Made by a program: the position numbers and the translations under genes. Positions 1 through 9,303 of a stretch of DNA of 36,189 bases are shown here, piece after piece; the stretch's first letter is position 1, and every line of letters begins with the position of its first letter. Source of the stretch: Alistipes sp. (lineage in GTDB: Bacteria; Bacteroidota; Bacteroidia; Bacteroidales; Rikenellaceae); assembly GCA_017383445.1 (NCBI GenBank), contig JAFNXQ010000043.1, forward strand, positions 1-36,189, written 5' to 3'. The notes under the pieces were generated by a model, which did no database searches, was not told the DNA's origin, and saw only the letters and a list, made by a program, of their open reading frames with translations.

Positions 1-1
1 A

Positions 2-1471
2 TTAGGGCATCTCGGGCAACTTCCAGCTACCACGATAGTTGTGCTTGATCATCTCGGCAGCGAACTCCTGTGCGTTGATAGGATCGGTGTAAGTCTTGTT
101 GAATGTGGGGTGACCATCCTTGATAGAGAAGCCGTCCTCAATCATAATACGCATATTCTCGTCAGGATTGATGTTGGTGAACTTCATGTTCTGACCATCC
201 CACTCCAATACGCGGTTCAGTGACTGCAAGCGAACAGCCAATACACCCATTACGACCATCTCGTTGAAAGGACCTGCCTCTGAGAAGTCAGAGATTGAGT
301 TAAGACGGGTAGCCTTATCCTCCTTACAAGCACGAACCCAATCCTCATAGTGTGACAACTCAACCTTGCGAGCACGCTCGGGAGCCTTGGGAACACGACC
401 TGATACGAGGTAAGGATTGCGACCGTAGCAACCGCATACGAGGATATCCTTTGTACCATAGAAGATAGTGCAGCCACCTGCATCGTTGAGGTTCTTACCT
501 GCTGGCAAGCCCTCGGGACGAGGAGGCATCAAACCACCGTCATACCAGTTTACAACAACCTCGGGCAACTTAACCTTATCCTTCTTGCCGCGTGCGGGGA
601 AGGTGTACTTCACATACTGTGCCTGTGGTGCGCAGTCGGTCAGAAGTGCAGTTGAAGAACCCTCAACCTTGGTAGGAGAGCCTAACTGGAGAGCCTTGAA
701 TGCAGGGTGGAGGATGTGGCAAGCCATATCACCCAAAGCACCTGTACCGAAGTCCCACCAGCCACGCCAGTTCCAGGGCTGGTAAACATTGTTATAAGGA
801 CGATACTTTGCAGGGCCGAGGAACAAATCCCAATTCAATGTATCGGGAATGGGGTGTACCTCTGTCGGACGCATCAGACCCTGTGGCCAGATAGGACGGT
901 CGGTGAAAGCATCTACGCGGGTAACCTCACCAATCTCACCATTCCAGATCCAGTCGCAAACCAGACGAACGCCGTCGTCAGAAGAACCCTGGTTACCCAT
1001 CTGTGTAGCCACACCGTTCTTTGCTGCGAGGTTGGTCAAAAGACGTGACTCATAAACAGAGTGAGTAAGCGGCTTCTCGCAATATACATGCTTACCCATA
1101 TCCATAGCACAAGCTGATACCAAAGCGTGTGTATGGTCAGCGGTTGCACACATCACGGCGTCAATCTCGTTGCCGATCTTGTCGTACATCTCACGCCAGT
1201 CCCAGAAACGCTTTGCCTTGGCATAGCGGTTGAATGTGCCCTGTGCATACTTCCAGTCAGTATCGCACAATGCTACGATGTTCTCCTTCTCAAGGCCACG
1301 CAATACACCAGCACCGCGACCACCAATACCAACACCTGCGATGTTGAGCTTGTCAGATGGAGATTTGTGTCCAAGTGTTGCACCCATCACGTTTGATGGA
1401 ACAACAGTCATGGCTGCCAGGCCCGTTGCCGAAGCCTTCAAAAAATCAGCTCTTGAAATTTTTTTAGACAT
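2..1471 (-). CDS. Gfo/Idh/MocA family oxidoreductase with Tat-like leader
   Basis: This 489-residue protein is a predicted NAD(P)-dependent sugar or polyol dehydrogenase of the Gfo/Idh/MocA family. The dinucleotide-binding region is at about residues 42-70 (GVGIGGRGAG), and the family motif EKPLTHS is near residue 133. The remainder fits the longer, exported Bacteroidota type. The first 30 residues form a Tat-like leader: basic start, SRADFLK, a small-residue hydrophobic stretch and a cleavage-like VMGA. The second arginine of the usual SRRxFLK is Ala. It lies 68 bases downstream of an isomerase-like gene and in the same direction as tatA-tatC, which suggests a Tat link. The stop codon is at bases 2-4, so the gene is complete. 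The substrate cannot be read from sequence. Confidence 0.9.
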   Translation of the reverse strand: MSKKISRADFLKASATGLAAMTVVPSNVMGATLGHKSPSDKLNIAGVGIGGRGAGVLRGLEKENIVALCDTDWKYAQGTFNRYAKAKRFWDWREMYDKIGNEIDAVMCATADHTHALVSACAMDMGKHVYCEKPLTHSVYESRLLTNLAAKNGVATQMGNQGSSDDGVRLVCDWIWNGEIGEVTRVDAFTDRPIWPQGLMRPTEVHPIPDTLNWDLFLGPAKYRPYNNVYQPWNWRGWWDFGTGALGDMACHILHPAFKALQLGSPTKVEGSSTALLTDCAPQAQYVKYTFPARGKKDKVKLPEVVVNWYDGGLMPPRPEGLPAGKNLNDAGGCTIFYGTKDILVCGCYGRNPYLVSGRVPKAPERARKVELSHYEDWVRACKEDKATRLNSISDFSEAGPFNEMVVMGVLAVRLQSLNRVLEWDGQNMKFTNINPDENMRIMIEDGFSIKDGHPTFNKTYTDPINAQEFAAEMIKHNYRGSWKLPEMP

Positions 1472-1539
1472 AGCTGTAATATTTAGGTTAATAAATTAGT
1501 TTTTTAGATATTGTATATCTTATTTGCGTTTTTCTTTCT

Positions 1540-2502
1540 CTATATCTTCACGCTGTCGAGTATCTCGACATTTCGCAGACTGCGTTCCACGCAGTGCTGT
1601 GGTGGCAGGGGGTAGCTGCGTACCTCGATGAACACATCTTCAATTTTGCTCTTCGCGGCCTGACTCAAAATCCTGTTGAAGTCAATCTTCTCGCTTTCGC
1701 CGACTATGTCGTAGTCGTGCAGATGCAGAGCTATGATTCTCTCGGCATATCGCTTTATCGTGCCACATATATCCAGACCCGCATTGTGAGCCTCGAATGT
1801 GTCCAGTACAAACCATACCCTCTCTTTGTCGCATCTCTCGATAAGCTCCTCGAATATCGATCTCTCGCCGCGAGGCTGGTACTCCGCCTTTGTGGGGTGG
1901 AAACTGAATCGCAGACCTCTCTCTGCAGCCATCTGGCCTATGAGGTTGAAGTATTGCACATAATCATCAATGGTCTGTGCCGACACCCCCTCCGGGAACT
2001 GTGACATCGTCACATAGTGACACTCCATTGCCTTGGCACTATCCAGAGCCTTTTCCCACCATGCGGTGATAGCTGGGCTTAAAAAGGTCGCCTCCGAAGC
2101 CGTTGTTTTATCTTCGGCTTGCTCTGCCGGCTCCACCTTATGAGGTTGGCTCTCTTTTTCATAGAACTTGTTGAGGTACAATCCCGAAATCTTCAAACCC
2201 GACGACTTCGCCATCTGGAGCAGCTCCTCTGCTTTTATGTTATAGGCCGTACCGTTGATGTAACACCCGGCCTCAACCTTTGTGTAACCCATCTGTCCCA
2301 CTTCGTAGAGTGTTCCCGATGGTGAATCGTACATCGTGGCATCAACCGATGGCAGAAACAGTCCAAATCCGGGAGATACATCCCGCAGAGCATCGTCCAC
2401 AGCTTCGGTGAAGGTCTCGGCGGCCTGCTTTAAGCCTATCACGGCCTGTGCTGCCTCCATCATCGACGATAACCCCTTCTTGAAGAACCCTAATCTGTCC
2501 AT
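1540..2502 (-). CDS. Sugar phosphate isomerase/epimerase-like TIM barrel protein
   Basis: This 320-residue protein belongs to the xylose isomerase-like/AP endonuclease 2 TIM barrel superfamily. Typical strands and metal-ligand regions are visible: LYEVGQMGYTKVEAG, the SFHPTKAEY segment, WFVLDTFEAHNAG, IIALHLHDYD, and a late acidic ligand in VFIEVRSYP. The N-terminus (RLGFFKKG, then a weakly hydrophobic helix) resembles an eroded Tat leader but contains acidic residues and is unlikely to export the protein. The segment at about residues 115-145 (EKESQPHKVEPAEQAEDKTT) looks like a disordered insertion. It starts 3 bases after tatC and precedes an oxidoreductase, a common pairing for sugar or inositol modification. 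The exact reaction is unknown. Confidence 0.82.
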   Translation of the reverse strand: MDRLGFFKKGLSSMMEAAQAVIGLKQAAETFTEAVDDALRDVSPGFGLFLPSVDATMYDSPSGTLYEVGQMGYTKVEAGCYINGTAYNIKAEELLQMAKSSGLKISGLYLNKFYEKESQPHKVEPAEQAEDKTTASEATFLSPAITAWWEKALDSAKAMECHYVTMSQFPEGVSAQTIDDYVQYFNLIGQMAAERGLRFSFHPTKAEYQPRGERSIFEELIERCDKERVWFVLDTFEAHNAGLDICGTIKRYAERIIALHLHDYDIVGESEKIDFNRILSQAAKSKIEDVFIEVRSYPLPPQHCVERSLRNVEILDSVKI

Positions 2503-2505
2503 CTT

Positions 2506-3435
2506 TTACTGTTTGTCATCCGACGACTCCTCTGTCACCTCCTCTGCGACCGCCTCTTCGGTCATCTCTGCCTCCTCCTGAATTGCGGCCTGCTCCTGCT
2601 GCATACGGGCCTGATACTCGGCCTCCTCTTTCGCCTTTTGAACCTCAATCTTTGCGGCTATGCGAATACCGTACTCGTAAAGGGCATAGCAGGGGAAGAA
2701 GATAAGTACCTGACTCACGATATCGGGTGGAGTGATGATAGCGGCAAATACCAGCAATACCACAACAGCAATCTTGCGATACTGACGCATACCCGTCGAG
2801 GTCAAAAGACCTATCGTTGCCAGCAAGCGTATGAGCAGCGGCAGCTGAAAGGCAATGGCGGCGGCAAACGACACACTCAACACCGTTGACATAAACGAGC
2901 TTACCTCGATGATGTTGTTAATCTGCGAGCTTACCTCGTAATTTCCCAGGAAGTTGATAGCGAGCGGAGCAATGACGTAATAGCCGAACAACAAACCCAT
3001 TATAAACCATATCGGCGTCTCAATAACATAACGGATGCTGCGACGACGCTGGTGGGGCGGAATGGCGGGCTTCACAAAGAGCCACAGCTCCCAAATCAAG
3101 TAGGGAAACGCTACAACAAAAGCTCCGACAAATGAACTCTTGATGTGCAACAGGAACTGTCCTGCCATCTTGTTGTTGAAGAGTTCAATGTTTTCGGGAT
3201 GAATGTTCAGGGTCTCCGAATTGAGTATCTCTGCCAGCCAAGCAAAGAAGCGGTTCGTGGGGAAAGACTCGCGAATAGGGGCAAACACCACGTCCAGAAC
3301 GATACCCTTTATCGAGAACATCACGATAAAGAGCAGCATGAAGACTCCTATGACACGGAAGAGTATCTTGCGTAATTCGTCAAGATGCTCGCCGAAAGTC
3401 ATATCGGCATTGTCGTTGATTGGCTGGTTGCTCAT
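2506..3435 (-). CDS. tatC: Sec-independent protein translocase TatC
   Basis: TatC is the multispanning membrane receptor that recognises twin-arginine signal peptides and, with TatA, exports folded proteins. The N-terminal motif (TFGEHLDELRKILFRVIG), the cytoplasmic loop sequence WELWLFVKPAIPPHQRR and about six hydrophobic segments are diagnostic. At 309 residues it is longer than many TatC proteins because of a Glu-rich, probably coiled-coil tail after about residue 262 (EVQKAKEEAEYQARM onward, ending ESSDDKQ). It lies 15 bases after tatA and 3 bases before the isomerase-like gene, indicating co-transcription. No TatB gene is present here; a TatA-TatC system is usual in this phylum. Confidence 0.96.
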   Translation of the reverse strand: MSNQPINDNADMTFGEHLDELRKILFRVIGVFMLLFIVMFSIKGIVLDVVFAPIRESFPTNRFFAWLAEILNSETLNIHPENIELFNNKMAGQFLLHIKSSFVGAFVVAFPYLIWELWLFVKPAIPPHQRRRSIRYVIETPIWFIMGLLFGYYVIAPLAINFLGNYEVSSQINNIIEVSSFMSTVLSVSFAAAIAFQLPLLIRLLATIGLLTSTGMRQYRKIAVVVLLVFAAIITPPDIVSQVLIFFPCYALYEYGIRIAAKIEVQKAKEEAEYQARMQQEQAAIQEEAEMTEEAVAEEVTEESSDDKQ

Positions 3436-3450
3436 TGCTTGGCGGTAATG

Positions 3451-3651
3451 CTATTTCTCCTCGTTCTTGTTCTCCTCGCCATCCTCGATATCCTTCGATG
3501 CTGTGTTTACGGCATCCTTGAACTCGCGAATACCGCGACCTGCACCACGCATCAGTTCAGGCAGCTTCTTGCCACCGAAAAGAAGCAACAATACGACAAC
3601 GATAAGGATGATTTCAGTGGTTCCAATACCTCCGATTAACAAAAAATTCAT
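3451..3651 (-). CDS. tatA: Sec-independent protein translocase TatA
   Basis: TatA (66 residues) forms the variable-size translocation assembly of the Tat pathway. It has one N-terminal transmembrane helix ([14 protein letters not shown]), the hinge and amphipathic helix [21 protein letters not shown], and a short acidic tail, all matching the family in order and length. It is the first gene of the tatA-tatC group and has a plausible promoter about 45 bases upstream. Confidence 0.96.
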   Translation of the reverse strand: MNFLLIGGIGTTEIILIVVVLLLLFGGKKLPELMRGAGRGIREFKDAVNTASKDIEDGEENKNEEK

Positions 3652-3694
3652 ACTCTTTATGCTTTTAGTAGTTTCAAATTATACATTTTGTTGC

Positions 3695-3726
3695 GAAAGT
3701 TACAAATAAAAACTGATTTAACCAAA
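3695..3726 (-). promoter_or_regulatory. Possible promoter of tatA operon
   Basis: On the minus strand a TTG (3725-3723), 20 bases, then TAACTTTC (3702-3695) resembles the Bacteroidota promoter (TTG, 19-21 bases, TAnnTTTG) with one mismatch in the last base of the -7 box. A second, slightly misspaced TATAATTTG lies closer to the gene, so the exact start is uncertain. The rest of the 3652-3821 gap holds no convincing gene. Confidence 0.4.
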
Positions 3727-3811
3727 ATGTATATACATTTTATGGGGCCTTTTTGCCCCCTATTTTCATATTTGTTTTGAGAGAAAATATATACGAGATG
3801 ATTGTGGAAAC

Positions 3812-3850
3812 AAAAACAAAAGAGTGCCGAAATATCAATATTCGGCACTC
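3812..3850 (-). terminator. Rho-independent terminator after DPP IV gene
   Basis: A perfect 9-bp stem (GAGTGCCGA at 3822-3830 pairing with TCGGCACTC at 3842-3850) has an AT-rich loop. On the minus strand it is followed by a T-rich run with a few G's. It sits 54 bases after the stop of the S9 peptidase. Confidence 0.8.
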
Positions 3851-3904
3851 GGTATATTTAGCCTCACGATGGGCTAAATTATAGAGATTCAGCGATGTTG
3901 GCTG

Positions 3905-6049
3905 TTAAAGATTCTCTATGAAATATGCGGTTATCTTGTCATACAGATGCACCGCATCACGACCGAATACATTGTGTTCGGCTGTGGGGTAAGGCATATA
4001 ATCAACGGGGATATGGTGCTTGATGCACTCCTGAACGAAGCTCAGTGAGTGTTGCCATACGCAAGTGCCGTCAATCGCACCCTGGCAGATGAGCAACTTG
4101 CCCTTCAACTCCTTTGCCTTGTTGATAAGCGAGGTCTTCTCGAAGCCCTCTGCATTGTTGTGGGTGTTGTCCATATAACGTTCGCCATACATCACCTCGT
4201 ACCACTTCCAGTCAATCACGGGACCGCCCGAAACGCCCACCTTGAAGACTTCGGGGTAGTTTGTCATCAGCGAGATGGTCATAAATCCGCCATAGCTCCA
4301 GCCGTGAACACCCACGCGGTCGCGGTCGCACCACTCGTGCGAGAGCAACCATTCGAGACCTGCCATCTGGTCCTGCATCTCGCACTGACCGCACTGACGG
4401 TGGATAGCCTTCTCGAAGTCGGCTCCGCGATTTGATGTGCCTCGGTTATCCATCACAAAAACGACATAGCCACGCTGTGCCATAAGCATCTCCCAGCGAC
4501 GCAACTGTGCCAGATAGGTGTTTTTAACCATCTGTGAATGAGGACCTCCATAGACATAGAGGATGACGGGATATTTCTTCGCAGGGTCGAAGTTCATCGG
4601 CTTGATAAGGCGATAGTAGTTGTCGTATTTGCCATCGGCACTCTTTACCGTTCCCAGCTCTATGGGCAGGAAGTTGTAACCCTCGGTGGGGTCGGGGGCT
4701 CGGAACAGCTCGCGAGAGGGCTTGCCGTCGGTGCGACCCAACTCTATGACGCGTGGCACGTTGAGTGACGAGTAGTTGTCAAGGAAGTATTTTCCGCTGT
4801 TGCTCATCGAGATATCGTGCCAGCCTTCGGCCGGTGTGAGGCGGGTCTGCTTGCCGGTCTTCAAATCGACCTTGAAGAGGTGATTATCCACGGGCGAAAT
4901 CTCGGCTGAAGTGTAGAACACATATTTCTCGTTCTGACCAACATACTTCACGTCGGCATCGGTCTTGGTAAGACGCTGAACATTGCCGCTGTCATCGCAG
5001 AGATAGAGGTTGAAATAGCCGTCGCGGTTGTTGGTGCTGTAAATGAATCGTGAAGGGTCATTTTTGAGCCATACAAGGTCGTGCTGCGGCTCCACATAGA
5101 GGTCGTTATGCTCGGTGAGGATTGTCGCAATCTTCTCGCCTGTTGAGGCGTCGTAAGAGTTTAGTGCAACATTCTCCTGTGCACGGTCCAGAACCTGCAC
5201 ATAGATACGCTTTGAGTCGGGTGACCATGTGATGCAGGTGAGGTAGCGTTCCTCGTCAAACTCGGTAACATTCAGGTAGATAGTCTTGCCCGATGCGATG
5301 TCGTAAACGCCCAACTTCACATGCTCCGAAGCCATTCCGTTCATCGGATATTTGATGCTTTTCAGTGTGCCTGTGCGAGAGGTGATGTCGAGCAACGGGA
5401 AGTCGCTGACGCGGCTCTCGTCCTTCTGGAAGAAGGCCAGCTGCTTTGAGTCGGGCGAGAAGAATATGCCGTGCGTGATACCGAACTCGTTACGGCTGAC
5501 ACTCTGTCCGCAGACGATATTTTTGTCCTCAAATGCGGTTACTGCCGTATGCTTCTCTCCGTCAAAAAGATAGAGATTGTTGTCAATCGTATAGGCAAAC
5601 AACGGGCCGTTGCCGTTCTGACGCTTGACATTGGCCAGAGGCTGACCCTCGACCTTGGGGTAAGAGTATTGCGAAATGATGCTGCGACCCTCGATGTCGA
5701 TGGTGTATAGTTTGCTTAATGATGTTACCACGAGGTTACCCTCCGCATCGAAGGCGTAGCGGGGCATAGCCATAAAACTATCCTCTCCCATCAGCTCGCC
5801 AATCTCCTGTTTTGTGATGAGTGTGAGGCTCTTGCCTGTGCGGGCATCGGTTGCGATGATGGCATCCTCTTGGGTTGTTGCGTAGCTGTCTGACTCTCCA
5901 ATCCACTGAACGTGAAGATTTTTGGGCGATAGCTCGCGGTTAAGCACAACGTCTGTTGTTGTAAGCAACTTGGTGGTTTGCTCCTGTGCCACCGATGAAA
6001 GTGAACTCATAATTGCTGTGGCTGTCAAAATTAAAAATAGGCGTTTCAT
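3905..6049 (-). CDS. Secreted S9 family dipeptidyl peptidase IV-type serine protease
   Basis: This 714-residue exported peptidase should remove N-terminal dipeptides, preferentially after Pro or Ala, in the periplasm. The signal peptide MKRLFLILTATAIMSSLSSV ends before AQEQ. An N-terminal eight-bladed propeller domain contains FSPDSKQLAFFQKDES and a DPP IV-like YPMNGMASEHVKLGVYD segment. The C-terminal alpha/beta hydrolase has GWSYGGF with catalytic Ser585, Asp660 in GAIDGTC and His692 in TAEHNVFG. An in-frame ATG 96 bases upstream would add 32 non-signal residues read through the upstream terminator, so I chose 6049. It is flanked by terminators on both sides and is probably monocistronic. 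Bacteroidota enzymes of this type support protein and peptide catabolism. Confidence 0.93.
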   Translation of the reverse strand: MKRLFLILTATAIMSSLSSVAQEQTTKLLTTTDVVLNRELSPKNLHVQWIGESDSYATTQEDAIIATDARTGKSLTLITKQEIGELMGEDSFMAMPRYAFDAEGNLVVTSLSKLYTIDIEGRSIISQYSYPKVEGQPLANVKRQNGNGPLFAYTIDNNLYLFDGEKHTAVTAFEDKNIVCGQSVSRNEFGITHGIFFSPDSKQLAFFQKDESRVSDFPLLDITSRTGTLKSIKYPMNGMASEHVKLGVYDIASGKTIYLNVTEFDEERYLTCITWSPDSKRIYVQVLDRAQENVALNSYDASTGEKIATILTEHNDLYVEPQHDLVWLKNDPSRFIYSTNNRDGYFNLYLCDDSGNVQRLTKTDADVKYVGQNEKYVFYTSAEISPVDNHLFKVDLKTGKQTRLTPAEGWHDISMSNSGKYFLDNYSSLNVPRVIELGRTDGKPSRELFRAPDPTEGYNFLPIELGTVKSADGKYDNYYRLIKPMNFDPAKKYPVILYVYGGPHSQMVKNTYLAQLRRWEMLMAQRGYVVFVMDNRGTSNRGADFEKAIHRQCGQCEMQDQMAGLEWLLSHEWCDRDRVGVHGWSYGGFMTISLMTNYPEVFKVGVSGGPVIDWKWYEVMYGERYMDNTHNNAEGFEKTSLINKAKELKGKLLICQGAIDGTCVWQHSLSFVQECIKHHIPVDYMPYPTAEHNVFGRDAVHLYDKITAYFIENL

Positions 6050-6099
6050 TCTATCTGTTCGGTTAATGTTTGGACATAAGTTTATATGTTGCGAAAATA

Positions 6100-6131
6100 A
6101 TAAAAAATGCCCGAATATGCAATTCGGACAC
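6100..6131 (-). terminator. Rho-independent terminator after the B12 operon
   Basis: The stem of 8 of 9 pairs (TGCCCGAAT at 6108-6116 with ATTCGGACA at 6122-6130) is followed on the minus strand by a T-rich run (ATTTTTTATTATTTT). It lies about 40 bases after the stop of the TonB-dependent receptor, so it ends the cobalamin operon. Confidence 0.75.
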
Positions 6132-6172
6132 TCTATTATTGGCAATAATTTTTTTCGGCGTAGCGGTCTGCT

Positions 6173-8227
6173 CTATCTTTTGCCCCATTTGGGCGTTATG
6201 CCGATGAAAATCTCGAAGTTTATACCCGGCATAGGACGCGACAGAACAGAGATGTAATCCTCGTCAAAGAGGTTGTTTATGCACCCCTTCAACGTGAGAT
6301 CCGCCCAGCTGAACGAAAAGCCCTTTTCCAACGATATGTTGCTCATATAGTAGTCGGGTAGCTTGCCCGTAAGGGTTATGTCGTTGCTCGACATAGTGTA
6401 GCGTTCGCTGTAATAACACCACTTGTAATGAAATGCCCAGCGTCGCCACTGCAAACGTGCCGAGAGTGTCGCCGAGAGTTCGGGTATGTAGGGCAGCTGC
6501 TTGCCTACCGATTTGTCGGCTTCGGTCATCGGCTCGCCCTCATTGATTGAGGGAGTCCACGAGAAGGTTGCAGAGGCGTCTAACTTCCAATGACGATTAA
6601 AGGCCACGGCCAAATCTGTCTTCAGCTCCACTCCGTAGGCGTGTACCTCCTTGACGTTGCGTGGCGAGAGGAAACCTTTGGGTGTTGCGAGCCATAGTAT
6701 CCAGTCTTTCACATAGGAGTCAAACCATGAGGCCGAGCCCGAGAGCAGAAAACTATTCTCCCTGCCGACGGCAAACGACACCCCCGCATCATAGGTCCAG
6801 CCCCTCTCTTTTCTTAGGTCGGGGTTGCCGCCGGGGAGGAAGTAAAGGTCGTTGAGTGTCGGGAAACGGAAGTTTTGCGACACGGAGCCTTTGAGTACGA
6901 TGTTTCCTCGGCGTGACAGCTCATATTCAGTGAAAAAGGCCGGTATTATGGGCGAGAAATCTCGGCCGAACATCTCCTCTCTTAGGACAAGCGACAGGCC
7001 CAGCCTCTCGTTTGGTCGCCACTTTGCCGACAGAGCACCCGAGAGCTCCACGCGGCTCTGGTCGTAACCGACGATAGCCTTGTTGCCATCCTGACGGATA
7101 ATGTTTTTGTCGCGACTCTCCACAAAGTGCTGATGTGCCGTCAGGTTGGCCGTAAAGAGCCATTTATTACCGATGTAATACTCGCCTTCGACCTGCCCGA
7201 AGAGGGTGTTTGTGAGGCTGCGTGAACGCGTCATAACCTCCATTGTGCCGTTGCCCGGGTCACGCTTGAAGTCGTATGCTGTCCACGAATATACATAGCC
7301 CGCCTTTGCTCCGATTTTCCACGTTTGTCGCAGATGATTCCACTCCAGAACGCTGCGGAGAGTCTGCTCACGCTGACGGTTGTCGAAGTCGCCCTCGTCG
7401 CCGTAGTCGGTGGTGAGCATCGCCAGCTCGCGATTGGAGTTGATATACCACGCCTTCAATGCGAAGCTGTCGCCACGCCCTGCGTTGAACGATATCTCCT
7501 GCAGGATGTGTAAATCCTTGTAGGCACCGCTGCGGTTGCGTTCGATGGGGTAGTAGCGGCCTATGATGTTCTTATCCTCGTCGTAGATGTTTTCGCGTTT
7601 GTCGCGGTTGCGATACTTGAAGTCGTTTGGCGACGAGGAGTATGCTGCACGGGTTGAGAATTGCCACTTGCGAGAACCGTAGGTAAGTCGCAGAAACTCG
7701 TCAAAGGTGCGGAAAGAGCCTATGCCCTGAATATACTGCACACCAAAGCCTTCTGCCTGCAAAGGTTTGGTGGAGAGGCGTATGGAGCCTCCCAGACCGC
7801 CACCCGTATCATTTACCGACGATGTGCCGTGCAGAAGTGATGCATCGTCAATAAAGTAGGATGGAATCATCGAAAAATCGGTCATTCCGAGCATTGGGCT
7901 GTTTATGCGGAGGCCGTTCCAGCTCACCTGTGTATGCGAGGGCGATGTGCCTCGGAACGATACGGTCGAGAGTGTCGCACGCCCGTATGTCTTGACGAAA
8001 ATCGAGGAGTTGAAGGTCAGCACATCGGCCATCGAGAGGGCTATGTTCTCTTTCAGGACCGACTCGCTGAACGAGGTCTTCTGCGTGCCGATATCCTTCA
8101 TCGGCTTCTCGCCCAGCACTGCCACTTCGGGGATTGACAAACCTTCATCAATCCAGTTCTCGGTGGTCTGTGCCTGGGCTGCATAAGCGGTAAGGACCAC
8201 GAATAGTATGACAAGAAATCCCCTCAT
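6173..8227 (-). CDS. btuB: TonB-dependent outer membrane cobalamin receptor (BtuB-like)
   Basis: This 684-residue outer membrane receptor should import cobalamin or other corrinoids using TonB energy. It has a signal peptide (MRGFLVILFVVLTAYAAQAQ), a TonB box-like IPEVAVLGEK, a plug domain with SFRGTSPSHTQVSWNGLRI and GGGLGGSIRL, then alternating beta-strands ending in NFEIFIGITPKWGKR. Function is assigned mainly from the cobalamin riboswitch at the head of the operon and the BtuG-like partner just upstream. Starting at 8227 gives a clean signal peptide and leaves a 5-base gap with a GA-rich ribosome site; the alternative at 8245 overlaps the preceding gene. It is the last gene before the terminator. 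Confidence 0.88.
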   Translation of the reverse strand: MRGFLVILFVVLTAYAAQAQTTENWIDEGLSIPEVAVLGEKPMKDIGTQKTSFSESVLKENIALSMADVLTFNSSIFVKTYGRATLSTVSFRGTSPSHTQVSWNGLRINSPMLGMTDFSMIPSYFIDDASLLHGTSSVNDTGGGLGGSIRLSTKPLQAEGFGVQYIQGIGSFRTFDEFLRLTYGSRKWQFSTRAAYSSSPNDFKYRNRDKRENIYDEDKNIIGRYYPIERNRSGAYKDLHILQEISFNAGRGDSFALKAWYINSNRELAMLTTDYGDEGDFDNRQREQTLRSVLEWNHLRQTWKIGAKAGYVYSWTAYDFKRDPGNGTMEVMTRSRSLTNTLFGQVEGEYYIGNKWLFTANLTAHQHFVESRDKNIIRQDGNKAIVGYDQSRVELSGALSAKWRPNERLGLSLVLREEMFGRDFSPIIPAFFTEYELSRRGNIVLKGSVSQNFRFPTLNDLYFLPGGNPDLRKERGWTYDAGVSFAVGRENSFLLSGSASWFDSYVKDWILWLATPKGFLSPRNVKEVHAYGVELKTDLAVAFNRHWKLDASATFSWTPSINEGEPMTEADKSVGKQLPYIPELSATLSARLQWRRWAFHYKWCYYSERYTMSSNDITLTGKLPDYYMSNISLEKGFSFSWADLTLKGCINNLFDEDYISVLSRPMPGINFEIFIGITPKWGKR

Positions 8228-8232
8228 AGCCT

Positions 8233-9303
8233 CTACTTCCAACAAAATGCTCCGGGTATGATGCCCGCATAAAATTCATGAATCTTTTCGCCTGTCTGCG
8301 TGTAACGATATATCTTGCCGGGCTGCTGATAATCAATGGCATCGGCTATATATACATCGCCCGACAGCGGACAGATGGTAAGACCATAATATATCGTTCC
8401 GGCATACTCCAGAAATGGTCGCACGGGCAGATGCTCGTCATCTACGCCCATTGCCCAAATGTCGTCATTTATCCAATAGAGGCGGTCACGCGAGCCGTTT
8501 AACTGCACCTCCGAGGGAGCATCGCCACGGCTGAAACGAAACGCCTTCTCAATCGAAAATGTCTCGGCATCTATGCGATAGAGTGCGGGTGCTTCGTAAC
8601 CATAGGGGCTACCCTCGTAGCCGCCATCGGTTATGGTCCATAGTTTTCCGTTCCTATCCAGTACGATTGAGGTGGGTTGTATGCCCACTTCCAACTCGGC
8701 CACCACCTTGTCGGTGCGGGTGTCAATCTTCAGGATGCGATTCTGATACGACCAGCAATTGACAAAAAGATAGTCGCCCCATTGCACCATTTGCTCGGTT
8801 GAGCCACTCTCCATAGTCATCGCAGGACACTCTATGTAGCCCGTAATTTCGTATCGTTTGGGATTTACTATGGCTATGCGGTTATCCCAAATCTGCGACA
8901 CGTAGGCCTTCTCGTCGGAGATGAAATGTATATATCGGGGCGAGGTGAAGCCCTCGATGCGACCCACCTCCTGAAAGGTGTCGGGATTTATGGCAAAGAT
9001 GACGTGCGAGTTATTCACAACTACCCATCCCTTGCCGTCGTACAGAGTCATCGACTGTGCCACATCGCCCAGACGCATAGCGTTGGCACGATAGAAAATC
9101 TCGTTTTCGACCTCTTTTGTCGCTGGGTTGTAGTACGATAGGGTTGCGTTGCCGTAGTTGAAGTTGCCCTCATTTACAATGAACAGACCGCTGCCCGATG
9201 CGGAGAACTCCTCCTCCACGCCGTACTCCCACTCCATACAGCCCGTAAATACCGATAAGAAAATCAGCACCGCTAAGCGTAAATATGTCGAAAACAATCT
9301 CAT
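8233..9303 (-). CDS. btuG: BtuG-like cobalamin-binding surface lipoprotein (YncE/DUF5074 beta-propeller)
   Basis: This 356-residue lipoprotein (lipobox FTGC near residue 22) forms a seven-bladed propeller of the YncE/DUF5074 kind. Repeated blade motifs are visible, such as IFAINPDTFQEVGRIEGF, IAIVNPKRYEITGYIE and ILKIDTRTDKVVAELEVG. In Bacteroides, BtuG is a surface lipoprotein that captures cobalamin very tightly and sits on BtuB, and the same gene neighbours the receptor here. The start codon overlaps the stop of the preceding gene by one base (TAATG), indicating translational coupling. The assignment rests on fold, neighbour and riboswitch, not on ligand residues, so direct B12 binding is inference. 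Confidence 0.8.
   Translation of the reverse strand: MRLFSTYLRLAVLIFLSVFTGCMEWEYGVEEEFSASGSGLFIVNEGNFNYGNATLSYYNPATKEVENEIFYRANAMRLGDVAQSMTLYDGKGWVVVNNSHVIFAINPDTFQEVGRIEGFTSPRYIHFISDEKAYVSQIWDNRIAIVNPKRYEITGYIECPAMTMESGSTEQMVQWGDYLFVNCWSYQNRILKIDTRTDKVVAELEVGIQPTSIVLDRNGKLWTITDGGYEGSPYGYEAPALYRIDAETFSIEKAFRFSRGDAPSEVQLNGSRDRLYWINDDIWAMGVDDEHLPVRPFLEYAGTIYYGLTICPLSGDVYIADAIDYQQPGKIYRYTQTGEKIHEFYAGIIPGAFCWK

Noticed and set aside
3657..3848. Small minus-strand open frame upstream of tatA
   Set aside because: It overlaps the DPP IV terminator and the likely tatA promoter and has no family features.
6050..6145. Longer start of the S9 peptidase at 6145
   Set aside because: It would add 32 residues read through the preceding operon's terminator and bury a clear signal peptide; 6049 is preferred.
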